64,000 nucleotides of DNA from Diphasiastrum complanatum (taxonomy: Eukaryota; Streptophyta; Lycopodiopsida; Lycopodiales; Lycopodiaceae), in assembly GCA_029204225.1 (NCBI GenBank), contig CM055096.1, positions 75,739,521-75,803,520 of the forward strand. Direction: 5' to 3'. Below are positions 1-10,167 of the stretch, in pieces (the stretch's first letter is position 1; every line of letters starts with the position of its first letter). The notes under the pieces are model-generated. The model searched no databases and was not told the DNA's origin. It worked only from the letters and a program-made list of their open reading frames with translations. The position numbers and the translations under genes are program-made.

Positions 1-1240
1 GATCCAAGCCACGTACGAAGAGATGGAGTCCATGAGGAAGAACCAGGTATGGACGTTGCAGCCATGACCTGATAAGCGAAAGGCTATAAAATGCAAATGG
101 GTTTACAAGCTCAAGTATGGGCCAGATGGGGATGTCTCGAAATACAAGGCAAAACTAGTAGCGAAAGGATTCTCTCAGAGATATGGTATTGATTATTTTG
201 AAACCTTCTCTCCTATCATCAAACATTCGTCCCTACGTTTGTTATTTGCATATGTAGCTGCTTATAACCTCAGGATCCACATTGTGAATGAGAAGACAAA
301 CTTCTTGCATGGCGAGTTAGACGAGGAGGTCTACATGGATCAACCCCTAGGATATGTTTTGAATTCACTTCCTGATTATGCATGCAGAATGCATAGAAAT
401 ATCTATGGTCTGAAATAGTCAGCTCGACAATGGTACAAAAAGAAAGATCAAGCCCTGAAATCATTGGGATTTAAGCCACTGATGGCTGATTCCAATGTGT
501 ATGTCAGAATTATAGATGGAAAGATTATCATGTGGTTGTGTATGTGGACGACACTCTGATACTTTGCAAGAGTGAGCAGCTGATTGCTGAAGTGAAGGAA
601 GACATCTCAAAACATTTCGAGATCGTGGATCTGGGAGAAGCCAGGTGTTACCTTGGCTTACAAATTGAAAGGGACTATGAGGGAGGTAAGCTATACCTTC
701 ACCAATCCAGATACACCCAGAAAATCCTAGAGGATTTTGGGATGTTGAATTGAAAAGGAGCAAATACTCCAATGCTTGCAGGAACAGTGCTGACGAATGA
801 AAATTGTTCGAGGACTGAGGCAGAGAGAGAATTGATGTAGCTCACACCTTACAAGAAACTGATAGGATCACTGATGTACCTTGCAGACAATACATGCCCT
901 GACATTGCTTATGCAGTGTCCAGGATGAGCCAATTCTGCACGAATCCTGGCTCGACACATTGGAAGATTGCAAAACGAATTTTGCAATATCTTCAATTAA
1001 CAAAGAATTATGGTTTGTGTTATTGTCGTGATGAAGGTTTTCAGATGATTTCCTACAGTGATGCTAGTTGGGCATCCCTCAAAGACGATTGTAAAAGTAT
1101 CTCAGGAGGATGCACCATTGCATCTGAAGAAGATGTTGCAGACCACCTTCATTGGAACGAAAGACATGGTTGTTGACATTTTCACAAAGGCCCTAGACAA
1201 AGGTCTATTCGAGAGATAGAGGAGCAGCCTTGGAGTCATC
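1..1240 (+). mobile_element. Ty1/Copia retrotransposon remnant: reverse transcriptase and RNase H
   Basis: Conceptual translation across several frames gives the C-terminal half of a Copia polyprotein. It opens with the RVT_2 start (CKWVYKLKYGPDGDVSKYKA), continues through KLVAKGFSQRYGIDYFETFSP and the VYMDQP and IYGLK motifs, and reaches the catalytic YVDD at 541-552. The RNase H part follows, with TPYKKLIGSLMYL, DIAYAVSRMSQF and SDASWAS, and finally DIFTKALDKGLFER near 1175-1215. In-frame stops lie near 67, 417, 751 and 838, with a frameshift near 530 and another near 1140, so it cannot be active. The left end runs off the window. No LTR was identified. The family call is firm because motif order and content are those of Copia RT. 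Confidence 0.93.
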
Positions 1241-1332
1241 AAGCTATCATGCTTTGAGAGGGAGCTGAAGAAACATTTTGTTTCTAATGCCAAAGCTTTG
1301 CTAGCTTTCAATTTTGAATCTTTGACAAATGG

Positions 1333-1367
1333 CAACACGACATGACACGACACGACACGACACGAAA
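1333..1367. repeat. (ACGAC)n pentanucleotide microsatellite
   Basis: A short run of ACGAC-type units (GACACGACACGACACGAC) lies just downstream of the Copia remnant. A related pyrimidine-phase array is found at 2795-3010. Confidence 0.7.
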
Positions 1368-2790
1368 TCAAGAAGATCAGCCAAGTACCAAGGGAGACAA
1401 ATATCTGATCTGATAACGTGACATCATCAGAAGTGTTCTAGATCGTGGCTAATATGTCACTATTGTAATTCGCGATTAATTCTAGATATTTAATCTTTCT
1501 AATCTGTAAGTTACAAGAATGCGACACGAAATTGTTTGCGAACTATATACTCTTTGATTGATGCACATTAAAGTAAGTCTGAAGTGTTAAAAATTCACAA
1601 TTCTAGCTTGACTAGTTTTGGTCATATGACTTGTAAATAGTTAGATGGTCATGATGTGGCTTGTCACACGTGCCAAATAGCATAGGATTCCATTCATAAG
1701 GATGTTCTCAAGTAGACCTAAGTGTTAGAACCTTTGGAATAAGTCCAAATTATGCTTAGATACAAGGGAGAAAAAATAGGAGCTATTTTTGGTAATTTTT
1801 GCATTGTTGAGGGATCTCCAAGATTCCAACCCTAACTTGGTAGGGATGAAAGATCCACCAAAATTAGCATTAGGGATAGGTTTAGGGCTACTCATACCTG
1901 TCCCAAACCGTGATGGATCATGTATATATAGGTGATGATATCTCACCAAAATCAATCAAGCAATTTCATGTTTTTTTTCTCATAATGGTGCAATTGCTCT
2001 CTATGTTCATAATTGTTTGAGTACTTGTGATTACTAATGATTATAGGATTGAATGAAGGTCTGGTGTACAGTACTCAGACTGTGGGAGGCCGTACTTTCA
2101 CACGTGTGAAGCCTTCTTCAAGGATTTGGGCCATTTAGTGAGGTTCAAGCATAGATTTTTGATGGATTTTGATGGTTCAACTTGTGCTAATCTTATGAAA
2201 TCATAATCTATTGTTTCCCTCATCATTTCAAGTGTTTTAGGATCCTTATTTGCTGTAATTTTTACATGAAGTCTTATGCTAGTAAGCAAGACAAGAAGAC
2301 AAAAATATACTAAAATACGAATCTGCCTGCGTGCGAGATAATTCTGTAATAGGATCTGTAGATCCAAAGTCCGCTAGTAAGCAAGACTCGAATTTGTGAG
2401 AGGACTATATTTCTCTCACGCCAACGCACTGTGTGGATCTGCATGCAGTGCTTGAAGAATCAAAAAAATCAATAGATGATTTTTTAGCTGTTGTGCACAT
2501 TATTATTCTAGATGATTGTATGATCTTGTATGCAAATTTGCCTGTTACTATTCGTGTGTCTGATTCGCTTGTTCATTCTATTTTCACACTCTGGTTTGAT
2601 ATTGTTGAATGCTGTATTAATTTGTTAACGTAGATCAGCAGTGTCTGACTACCCTCTGAAGGATTGTAGGAGTGATACAGCCGGCAGTGACCAGCGATCA
2701 CATATGAACTCCTGACGAACAGATTTCATTCGTGAATCCATGCTTTGCTTCATGATCACTTAGCTATAAGGGTAAATCAATTATAGATCT
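1368..2790. other. AT-rich non-coding stretch, no gene seen
   Basis: Short open frames here do not resemble known proteins, and none shows codon-like composition. Its position behind the Copia RNase H end means part of it could be a decayed 3' LTR, but no second copy is present in the window to test that. Confidence 0.4.
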
Positions 2791-2794
2791 CACC

Positions 2795-3010
2795 TAGGTT
2801 TTGTTTTGTTTTGTTTCATTTCGTCTGTTTCGTCTCGTCTCGTCTCGTTACAGAGCTTGATTGCTTGATTGATCTTGTCGCGAATTATTTCACTTTGTTT
2901 TGTTTCGTTTTGCGATCTGTGCTTCCAACATGAATCAATGTCAGTACAAGTTTTGCTTCGTTTCGTTTCGTTTTGTTTTCTTGTAGAATTCGTTTCGTTT
3001 GGTTCGGTTG
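2795..3010. repeat. Degenerate (GTTTT/GTTTC/GTCTC)n pentanucleotide array
   Basis: Three clusters of five-base units occur: GTTTT and GTCTC near 2800-2850, GTTTC near 2890-2910, and GTTTC near 2955-3000. They are separated by unique sequence and look like a broken expanded microsatellite. Confidence 0.65.
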
Positions 3011-3529
3011 TGTTATAGAGCCTGCTTGATCCAACTCGAACAGAAATAATTCGAGTGTCGCAAAAAGTTTCGCAAATCGTTCGTGATTTAATTTTGTCAG
3101 TTTTTCACCAAAGTTGTTTTGGCTAGGATTTATGCATTTTCAGAGTGCATTTGTTGTCATCAGCTCAATCAAGACTTTATACAAGAAGCACTTTTCACTT
3201 GTATTGAGGTAAAAGAAGATTGTAGCCTGAATTACATCAAGCATGAACTGTTGCTCCCACAATATGATATATGTTGTGGGGCTATTTCCTACTATAGCCT
3301 CAACCCAAGATCCAAGAACACAAGCATCAAGGAGACGAGGTTAGATGTCACGCGGAGGTTCGATCCCATGAGAGCAAAAACATAGATCAAAATCCAACAT
3401 GTATAGATAATCAACAATTAACACTAAGATCCATCACTATCAATTAGCAATACAAACATTAACACTAGATCCTCAAAGATGATAGCTTACTTTTCTCTCT
3501 CTCCCATCCTCTCTCACAAAAAGCATAGG

Positions 3530-4020
3530 AATTAGCAAATCCAACAATAATCACATCCAACAATTAGCAACCACAAAAAAAATATGAGAGATGGAGGAAA
3601 AGAGATAGAGAGCAAGGACATTCCACATCCATTCCATAAGAGGGCCAACCTACTTGTATTGAAATGAAAAGAGAACATGTACAATGATTCGAAATTCCTA
3701 CTTATATAGGAAATTGAGGAGATGGGCGGCTCCCAACCATGTAAGTGGCGTCTACATCCGTATCCCAACCATGTTCGGATGAAATTCTCGGGCAATTACA
3801 ATTGTTGAGGGTGGTTTTGTCCAGAGGGGTGCCACATTCCACCCATTTGGATCGTCGTGTGCATGGTAGGAAATGCGCGTTCACCCTGAGTTGTTGCGGA
3901 CTAGTCACGTATGCCCTGATGGCCGCATGGTCACGTTCAAACAGCTGTTGACGCCACTCTGATTGTGGTTGGAGGGCAGGGAGTGCTTGCAACTCGTTTC
4001 CTTTGATGATCTGGGCTGTA
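3530..4020 (-). mobile_element. Possible LTR of a minus-strand element (weak)
   Basis: Read on the minus strand, a TATA-like CTATATAAG lies near 3697-3705, followed by a transcript-leader-like stretch. This stretch sits downstream of the minus-strand ORFs at 4143-4601 and the gag at 4.69-5.43 kb, where a 3' LTR would be expected. I could not find matching termini or a second copy, so the boundaries are arbitrary and this is inference from position and promoter-like sequence. Confidence 0.25.
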
Positions 4021-4142
4021 AATTATATCTGCCAGCCACCTCTTGAAGACTCATGGGGATATTTAGATAAGAACTCATTGATTTTCTCCTCCACAGACTT
4101 TGGGAGTTGGAAGGCGTGACTACCAGAAATGGATCGTGAGCC

Positions 4143-4601
4143 TCAAGATGTGGAGGCCTGACCCTCCCCTTGGCTTTGGCTTGGACCCGTGTCCTGGCCC
4201 TGATCTTGGCCTTGAGTATCTGCTCTTGTATCAGGGGGCCCTTGATCTTGTGCGCCTGATGCCTGATCTTGACCGCTTGCCCCTACTGCTTGTTTCCCTT
4301 TGTCCTGGCTGGAGCTACCTGTGCCTTCTTCCTTTTGCTGCAGCTTTTGGATCTCTTGGTGCCCATCAAGCTCGTGTTGTTGAGCTATTGTCAAGTCTTG
4401 CTGCAGCTTCATGATTTCGGATCGCAGCTGAGTGTTGTTGGTGGCGAGTTGCAGTACCCGGCTATCCAGTGAGGTTCTAGCTGCTATCGTGTCCTGGATA
4501 TAAGTCCCCAAGGCTTGGTAGGCCGTCATCGTGTCCGCGGGAGCAGCCGATACACTTGTGCTAACAGGGGCTTGTTGTGTGGAGGCCCCGATGACCTGCA
4601 C
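4143..4601 (-). CDS. Coiled-coil, Gln/Asp/Gly-rich ORF of the minus-strand retroelement
   Basis: The open frame encodes 152 residues. The first 100 are a coiled-coil-like stretch rich in Leu, Gln and Glu (LQLATNNTQLRSEIMKLQQD). The tail is low complexity, built from GQDQ-type repeats and Ser. It matches no family I recognise. It lies 95 bp downstream, in element orientation, of the Gypsy gag frame at 4696-4962 and in the same direction, so it is best read as element-derived. The plus-strand ORF block at 38.3-40.6 kb also combines a coiled coil with Gln runs and also sits near an element's 3' end. That is an analogy, not demonstrated homology. Confidence 0.45.
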   Translation of the reverse strand: MQVIGASTQQAPVSTSVSAAPADTMTAYQALGTYIQDTIAARTSLDSRVLQLATNNTQLRSEIMKLQQDLTIAQQHELDGHQEIQKLQQKEEGTGSSSQDKGKQAVGASGQDQASGAQDQGPPDTRADTQGQDQGQDTGPSQSQGEGQASTS

Positions 4602-4689
4602 TGTATCGTCGTCATCTTCGACCAGCTTCTTCGAAGATTTTTTGCCATCAGGTGCGGTGGGGTTAGCACAGTCTGGCGCTCAAAATCTT

Positions 4690-5430
4690 CTGGTTTTAAG
4701 GGCTATATGAGCGATGGGCGTTTCTGAGAAGCTTCACTTTTAACTTTACTTCTTTCTTTCTTTTTAAAAATTTCTTTTTAAATTCAAAGTCTTTCTGAGG
4801 AGGCTGCTCAGAAAGAGGCTGTTGTCTCGCCTTCTTCCTATCCACTGAATCATCATAGATTTGAGCATATCTGAGAGCTTGTTCTAGGGTAGTAGGCGAG
4901 TTTCTTTGGACCTCTACTTTATATTCATCTTTAAGGCCACAAACAAACTTTATGATAGTCATTCATATTTTTAATCTTTAAAATTGCTTCTCGATACTGC
5001 AAGATATTTTGGATCAAAGATTTGTCCATTACTATTTTTTTCCAAGCTTCTCAGACTCTACCAAGTTCATTTTCTGGTAGAAACTCTCTTAGGAAGGCCT
5101 CTTCAAAAGCTTTCCATGACCGGGGAGTCCCAGTCTCTTGGAGGTTTAACCACCACTTATAGGCCATGGGCCCTAGGAAAGACTGGCCTCAATAGCTTGC
5201 AAATGGTCAGGGGTCTGTTTAAGAGCATGAATATTCTTCCATTTGCTAAGAAAGGTGTGTAGAATATTTGTGTTTCTATCCTTCTCTTCCCCAAGAAAAG
5301 TAGGAGGCTTTAAGTCTTTAAAGACACTGGGATGAGATCGCATAGGCTCACCTGAAACTGATGGAGATGGAGAAGGGGACAACTGAGAAGTGGAGGGAAG
5401 GCTTCCTTTCATGAAGCTCAAAGTTAAGCT
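4690..5430 (-). mobile_element. Ty3/Gypsy-like gag (retrotransposon gag domain), frameshifted
   Basis: On the minus strand, translation from about 5421 gives a Ser/Pro-rich leader, then PPTFLGEEKDRNTNILHTFL, then YKWWLNLQETGTPRSWKAFE and AFLREFLPENEL, and finally KFVCGLKDEYKVEVQRNSP and LEQALRYAQIYDD. This is the usual order of a plant retrotransposon gag capsid domain: a WW motif, F...F.P and a GLK...V element. The frame is broken between about 4962 and 5173. The gag follows the primer-binding site at 6461-6474 in the correct orientation. No pol of this element remains. Confidence 0.85.
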
Positions 5431-6460
5431 TTTGAGTCGGCGAACGAGTCATCCACACTGGACTTGAAATTGGTTAAAGCCAGTTTCAGTTCATCCACCT
5501 ATGTTACCAAGTGGAGATACTGCTCCTTGGTAACCAATTCGTCGAGTTTCTCACGAATTGCTCCTGTTTCTCCACTTCCATTTCTTTCCCTTTACGAAAA
5601 GCCAAGGCTTCTGTTTCAAGTTCGTCGATGCCTCTCTCCGAGGGTTGATCAGGTCCTTGAGTGGTCATTTTTGGAACCGAAAGAGATGTACCTTAACTTT
5701 TGATTGAAAATAAGAAAAAAGATTGACTAAACTGGAAAAATGAAAGCAGAACACTTAGCTCTTTCCTAGGACTGTACTTCCAGAGAGAAAAGCAAGAAAC
5801 TCCCTCAGTTCTCCCACAACTATCCAATCTATCTTCTCAAACTGCATGCAATCAGGTGAAGATAATCTAGAAATTGTGTAGATGATTTTTGGAGAACCCT
5901 CTTTGATGGAGTTTGGATCTGTTGCCTCCAAAAATCAGATTTGCAAGCTGGAACAGTGCACCAAATTTTCAATATACTGATCCTCCACCCTTGCTATCAA
6001 GTTAGCAGATCTGTCCCTGAGATTTTTGATCTAAAAAATAGGTTGGAAGGCTAAAAAATACAAGAAAATTTTGATTTTTCTTGCTCTGGCCCCTCATTGT
6101 GTGATCTGCGACCTATTTGTTCAGAAACTCTTTGATTTGAAGCCAAAAATGATTCTGAAAATCACGTTTTTAAAGAGCACTACCAGCTTTGGACCTGCAC
6201 CACCCTTTCTCCTCAGGCTCTGACTCCCCGAATCTGATGGCAAAAATCAGAGATGAAGGATGATTTTGCAACGACTAGCCTGCTCCAGAAATCTGGTCCA
6301 GATTCTATGAAAAAAAACAAGAAATTCTACGAAGATCTCCTCAGTAGGAGGCTGTTTCTACAACACTGGCTCTGCTCTACCAATTCTTGAAAGTTGGAAG
6401 AGATTTTGTGCACTTTGATAGATTTCTCTCTTGTTGAAACTAAGCTCCCAAAGATGGAGA
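5431..6460 (-). other. 5' leader of the minus-strand Gypsy-like element
   Basis: About 1 kb of sequence separates the gag frame from the primer-binding site. It holds no convincing coding region and is best read as the untranslated leader and the start of the gag region. Confidence 0.45.
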
Positions 6461-6474
6461 TGGCTCTGATACCA
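6461..6474 (-). promoter_or_regulatory. Primer-binding site (initiator Met tRNA) of the outer element
   Basis: The minus strand reads TGGTATCAGAGCCA, which matches the classic plant retrotransposon primer site complementary to the 3' end of initiator Met tRNA. It starts one base inside the LTR end (minus strand ...CCTCTAACA). This fixes the orientation of the outer element and the inner border of its 5' LTR. Confidence 0.9.
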
Positions 6475-6475
6475 G

Positions 6476-6683
6476 TGTTAGAGGTCTAAACACCACACTA
6501 GGGCAAACACTAACTCATCCACCCAGCCTTGCCTACTCCCTGATATGGAGCAAGCCCCTCCTAGCCCAGTGTGAGGCCCGGTAGCATGCATACTGCCAAG
6601 TGTCGAGACCCAACGTGGGGCCCAATCCTGCTGACAAGGTCCCTATACTGTGTTAGGCCCGCCATGGCTATGGATCGTGCCGA
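6476..6683 (-). mobile_element. LTR of outer minus-strand element, part 1 (split by a nested insertion)
   Basis: The sequence begins TGTTAGAGG directly after the primer site and runs to the border of the nested LTR element at 6684. The continuation is proposed at 12830-12952, which ends ...CGTAACA. Together they make an LTR of about 331 bp with matching termini TGTTA...TAACA. No second LTR of this element was found in the window. Confidence 0.65.
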
Positions 6684-7219
6684 TGTCATGTGCCAAACCC
6701 CAAACTAATAGCAATTACAATGAAAGTAAAGCTAATAGCAAGAAGATAACAAGACAATCAAGATAGCATATACATAGAGAGCTAGAAATATGGAGATCAC
6801 GATGGAATTGCATTGGCAATGAAAGAAAGAGTACAATTAATGAACATTGAGCATGTATTCATGTGGATAGGGCACATGAGACCTAGCAATGGAGATCCCA
6901 ATGGCTCACATTCACAAGGAACTGGAGGCTCTCACTTGCAAATGAGCCAAAAGATTCACAAGTTGATGTCTCTTGCCTAGTTTTAGACAATGCTCTCACT
7001 TAACTTAACTTAACTATCTTGAGGGATAGTTAGCCCTTGTTAAGTATTATTTGAACTACATTGGGCCGTTATTGGCCTATTATTCTTATTAGTTACTTTG
7101 AAAGGCCTAAAGAGGGAACCGCCTTGTTCTTAAGGCTAATAGCTCCTTTTGGGCCTACAAAGCTTACAATGGATATTCTGATGCATTGATAAGCACTAAT
7201 GTACTAAAAGTACATGACA
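6684..7219 (-). repeat. 3' LTR of the nested element
   Basis: This is a 536-bp copy that is nearly identical to 12298-12829 over its whole length, with a few substitutions and small indels. One of these is a duplicated AACTT near 7005-7013. It is the 3' LTR because the polypurine tract abuts it at 7220. Confidence 0.92.
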
Positions 7220-7232
7220 CTCCCCCTACTTA
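7220..7232 (-). promoter_or_regulatory. Polypurine tract of the nested element
   Basis: The minus strand reads TAAGTAGGGGGAG immediately before the LTR start TGTCATG. This is the expected site of plus-strand priming during reverse transcription. Confidence 0.82.
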
Positions 7233-7399
7233 AACATTTTTGTTCTAAAAAATGAAGACGCTTGTCTGATCAGCTTGATCACCTTGGTTAAGTAGTCATG
7301 ATTGAGGATGTGTTGTCCAAAAACGTGTTGCCTATTACAGATCCAAAGTTGTCGAATTGAAATTTTTTTGTTGGCTTCAGACTGTAGTCCTTGTTCCCA

Positions 7400-9111
7400 T
7401 GGAAGAAAACTGATGGTCAAAGAAGAGTTTGATGAAGCACCATATTGCTTGTTGGTAAATAATCTGTATGAAATGGACAGAGTGTGTCACCACAATATCC
7501 TCTTTTGTCTGCTTCCTCAACATCATACCAATTCGGATGCTTATCCAATTCCCTTGGATTCTTGGTTTTGTCTTGCATCCGGCTCTTTTGTCGTAACTTG
7601 TAATCCATGTCGTTTGACCAATTTCATAAAAAGAATTACAATTCTGTCATAAACAATGTAGTCATGAATTGTTGCTCATATATAAATGCTCCACGTGAAG
7701 CAGTCAGCATGAATATTGACACTCTGTCGTACGATGAAACATAACTCTGGGCATATTGTTGACCAAAATATATTTCTTCAAATTTGGTCAATACCTCATT
7801 CATAGGTGGTTGTGAATAATTGACCTGATTGACCTCAAAAATTGACTCTCGTTTCAAAATATAAAATTTGCAGTTGCCCATATAAATCATCGAAGCATCA
7901 ATCCCAAATAGTGAAAATATGCTCCAAAGTTGAACCAGGGATTTGTTGTTTCGATTGTTCCAAATAACCATTGATGAACAATCATTGTTGACATTACTCA
8001 ATAGAAGATTGATCACGTTAGAGTCCACTGAGCAATGTAATCCTCTCCCAAAAAAACTGATATAGATGGCATATTTTAAAATCAGCTTCCTATAGAGTGC
8101 TGGTTGATTGAGAGAATGTTCCCAATCATGATTCACATGCATACATTCTGAATATGCACGTGAATTATATATTGGCTTTTGAGTTTGAGAGAATCCATAG
8201 GAATAGGGTTCTCCAATGGAAGCCACTTGAAGATCTTGTAAAATGGACTTATGAGGCATTGAACAATAATCCAAAGTATTAATACAAGTTGGATTTATAT
8301 GAGATAATGAAATCTCTTCATTGTGGACAATATCCTTGTTGAATACCTCATACTCCATTAGATTGTTGTCAAAAATAAAAATGTTCTCAAAAGCTCCCAA
8401 ATCAAATTGAATTGGTTCGCAGATCGGATCCTTTAAATAGCCACTCAACTTCAAGCCATGGAATGTCGGTGTCATGTCGTCCTCAATCTGAAAGTTTGGT
8501 GAATGCCTTGATCGACTTTCTTTGAGCATAGCAATCTTCTCAATTTGACGATCCATAGTTGCTTGTTCATTGACTAGACTAAGGCATTGATGTAGATCAT
8601 GTTCCTGACTTTGATGGTTGAAGTGAGGCTCAAAATGATGTCCAATAAGAAGTTGGACCTTGTCTGGAACGTTAGGTTGCTCCAATTGGCAATCAACTGC
8701 ATCTGAATTTTGTGCTTCCAACTTACCAACGTGTGCTTTGGCAACATCATTCTCTTGATCTAATTCTGCATCCAAAAATAAACCTTGATCCTCACTATCT
8801 TGATTAAGACTTTCACTATCTGTGAAGGCTCTTTGATCTGAGTCCAGATTTTTTCTATCTGTCCTTGCTTCCTGATCTGAATCTTGACTTTTGCCCGAAT
8901 CCTGATTTTCACCATCTGTTGTTGCAATTTGATCCGAATCTTGAATTGGACTTTCATTGCCTACAACTGTATTTGAATCTGGGACTTGACTTTTGTCATC
9001 GCTTTGCTCATCTGAATCATTGTCATCGCTTCGCTCATCCGCTTCATCATTGTCACTTTCCTCATCAGACTCATTGCTGGGATCATCTTCATCTTCAGAA
9101 GGGGTCTTGAA
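7400..9111 (-). CDS. Unrecognised ORF of the nested LTR element: acidic N-terminus plus a novel C-terminal domain
   Basis: The frame is open from about 9111 to the stop at 7636, roughly 490 codons. No ATG lies in its first part; the first candidate start is a TTG at 8775, which gives 379 codons. A real product might start by splicing, since TTTTTTCAAG near 9105 resembles an acceptor. The first 110 residues are acidic and rich in Asp, Ser and Gln (SDEESDNDEADERSDDNDSD). The rest is a Phe/Tyr/Asn-rich domain I do not recognise, with NHDWEHSLNQPALYRKLILK, FEEIYFGQQYAQ and GAFIYEQQFMTT. After the stop, a frameshifted tail (KNPRELDKHPNWYDVEEADK) continues to about 7417. A decayed homologue lies at 41.9-42.85 kb on the plus strand. 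The ORF's place just before the polypurine tract shows that it belongs to the element. Confidence 0.6.
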
Positions 9112-9349
9112 AAAATATTAATATTTACAAAAATTCAATGAATTCTTAGTGTCAGACTCGTCGTTTTGAACAATTTTTGTTTTTACTGCACTGGCATCCG
9201 AACTCACACTAGGAAGTTATAGCAGTTCAAAGAATGAGAAGAAACTAAAATAGATAACTTAGAATAGGGGTCTTTACAAAAATTTACAAACTAGATTCTA
9301 TAGAATTTGATGTCCATAAAACATTGGAATACCCGTTAAAGAACTTGTG

Positions 9350-9526
9350 ATAACCGTGAAAATTTTAAAATTTTATGGCAAATTTTTTTTAACGATCACT
9401 TTTGTGAATGGCTCAAGTGCTTGTAGTATAAAATCTTAGAACCGTGAATAAAAAATTAAGAACCTTTTTAAGGAACAAAATAATAAAAATTAACCAAAAA
9501 ATTAAAGTAGGCCCAAGGAGGAAGTC

Positions 9527-9575
<49 letters not shown>

Positions 9576-9588
9576 GGACCGAGTCAGG

Positions 9589-9644
<56 letters not shown>

Positions 9645-9850
9645 ACCGAAGGAATCTCGACCGACGCAATGAGGATGGGATCTCGACCGAATACTAGTTT
9701 GTTGGCATCTCGACCTAACACTAGTTCATTGGCATCTCGACCGACGTGATGGTGGATGAGCTCTCGACCGAGGAAACGCGTGAGGTCTCGACTGAGTGGA
9801 GGTTCGTTGAGACCTCTACCGAATGTTAGGAAGCACACAGAGAGAACTCT
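9350..9850 (+). repeat. GA microsatellite plus 27-bp minisatellite (ATCTCGACCGA units)
   Basis: An AT-rich stretch (9350-9500) precedes (GA)n runs at 9529-9573 and 9593-9640. About seven units of 27 bp follow, each carrying CTCGACCGA, at roughly 9655, 9681, 9708, 9735, 9762, 9786 and 9813. Several units also share ACTAGTTYRTTGGC. The same minisatellite, with similar flanks, recurs in reverse orientation at 34130-34440, so this is a dispersed repeat rather than a local expansion. Confidence 0.85.
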
Positions 9851-10167
9851 CAACTGGAGAGGAGAGAGAGGAAGGAAAGAGAGAGAGAGAGTAATCAAGT
9901 AAATGGAGGGAGAAACTCAACCGGAGGTCGTGTTTTTTTTCTCTTCTGGATTTTTGTCTGATCGTGGAGCAAAGATCGGCAGCACAAAGATTTGTGCATG
10001 CGAAGCTGGATCTCTGGGGTTTGATGATGCAAGGAAGTTCCAATTTCTTGTAAGAACTGCAAACCCGTAGCTTCTTGTTGTTCGCAGGTTGAGCTAACCT
10101 TATTACGTTCAGAAGGTAGCCAGGACCTCCATTGCCTGAGCGATCACATTGGAAGTACTGGTTACAA

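Noticed and set aside
3335-3370. B-box-like GGAGGTTCGATCCCATGA suggesting a tRNA or SINE
   Set aside because: There is no A box upstream, no cloverleaf and no second copy.
9444-9749. Open frame with long Arg-Glu repeats
   Set aside because: It is only the translation of the GA microsatellite and minisatellite; there is no independent coding evidence.
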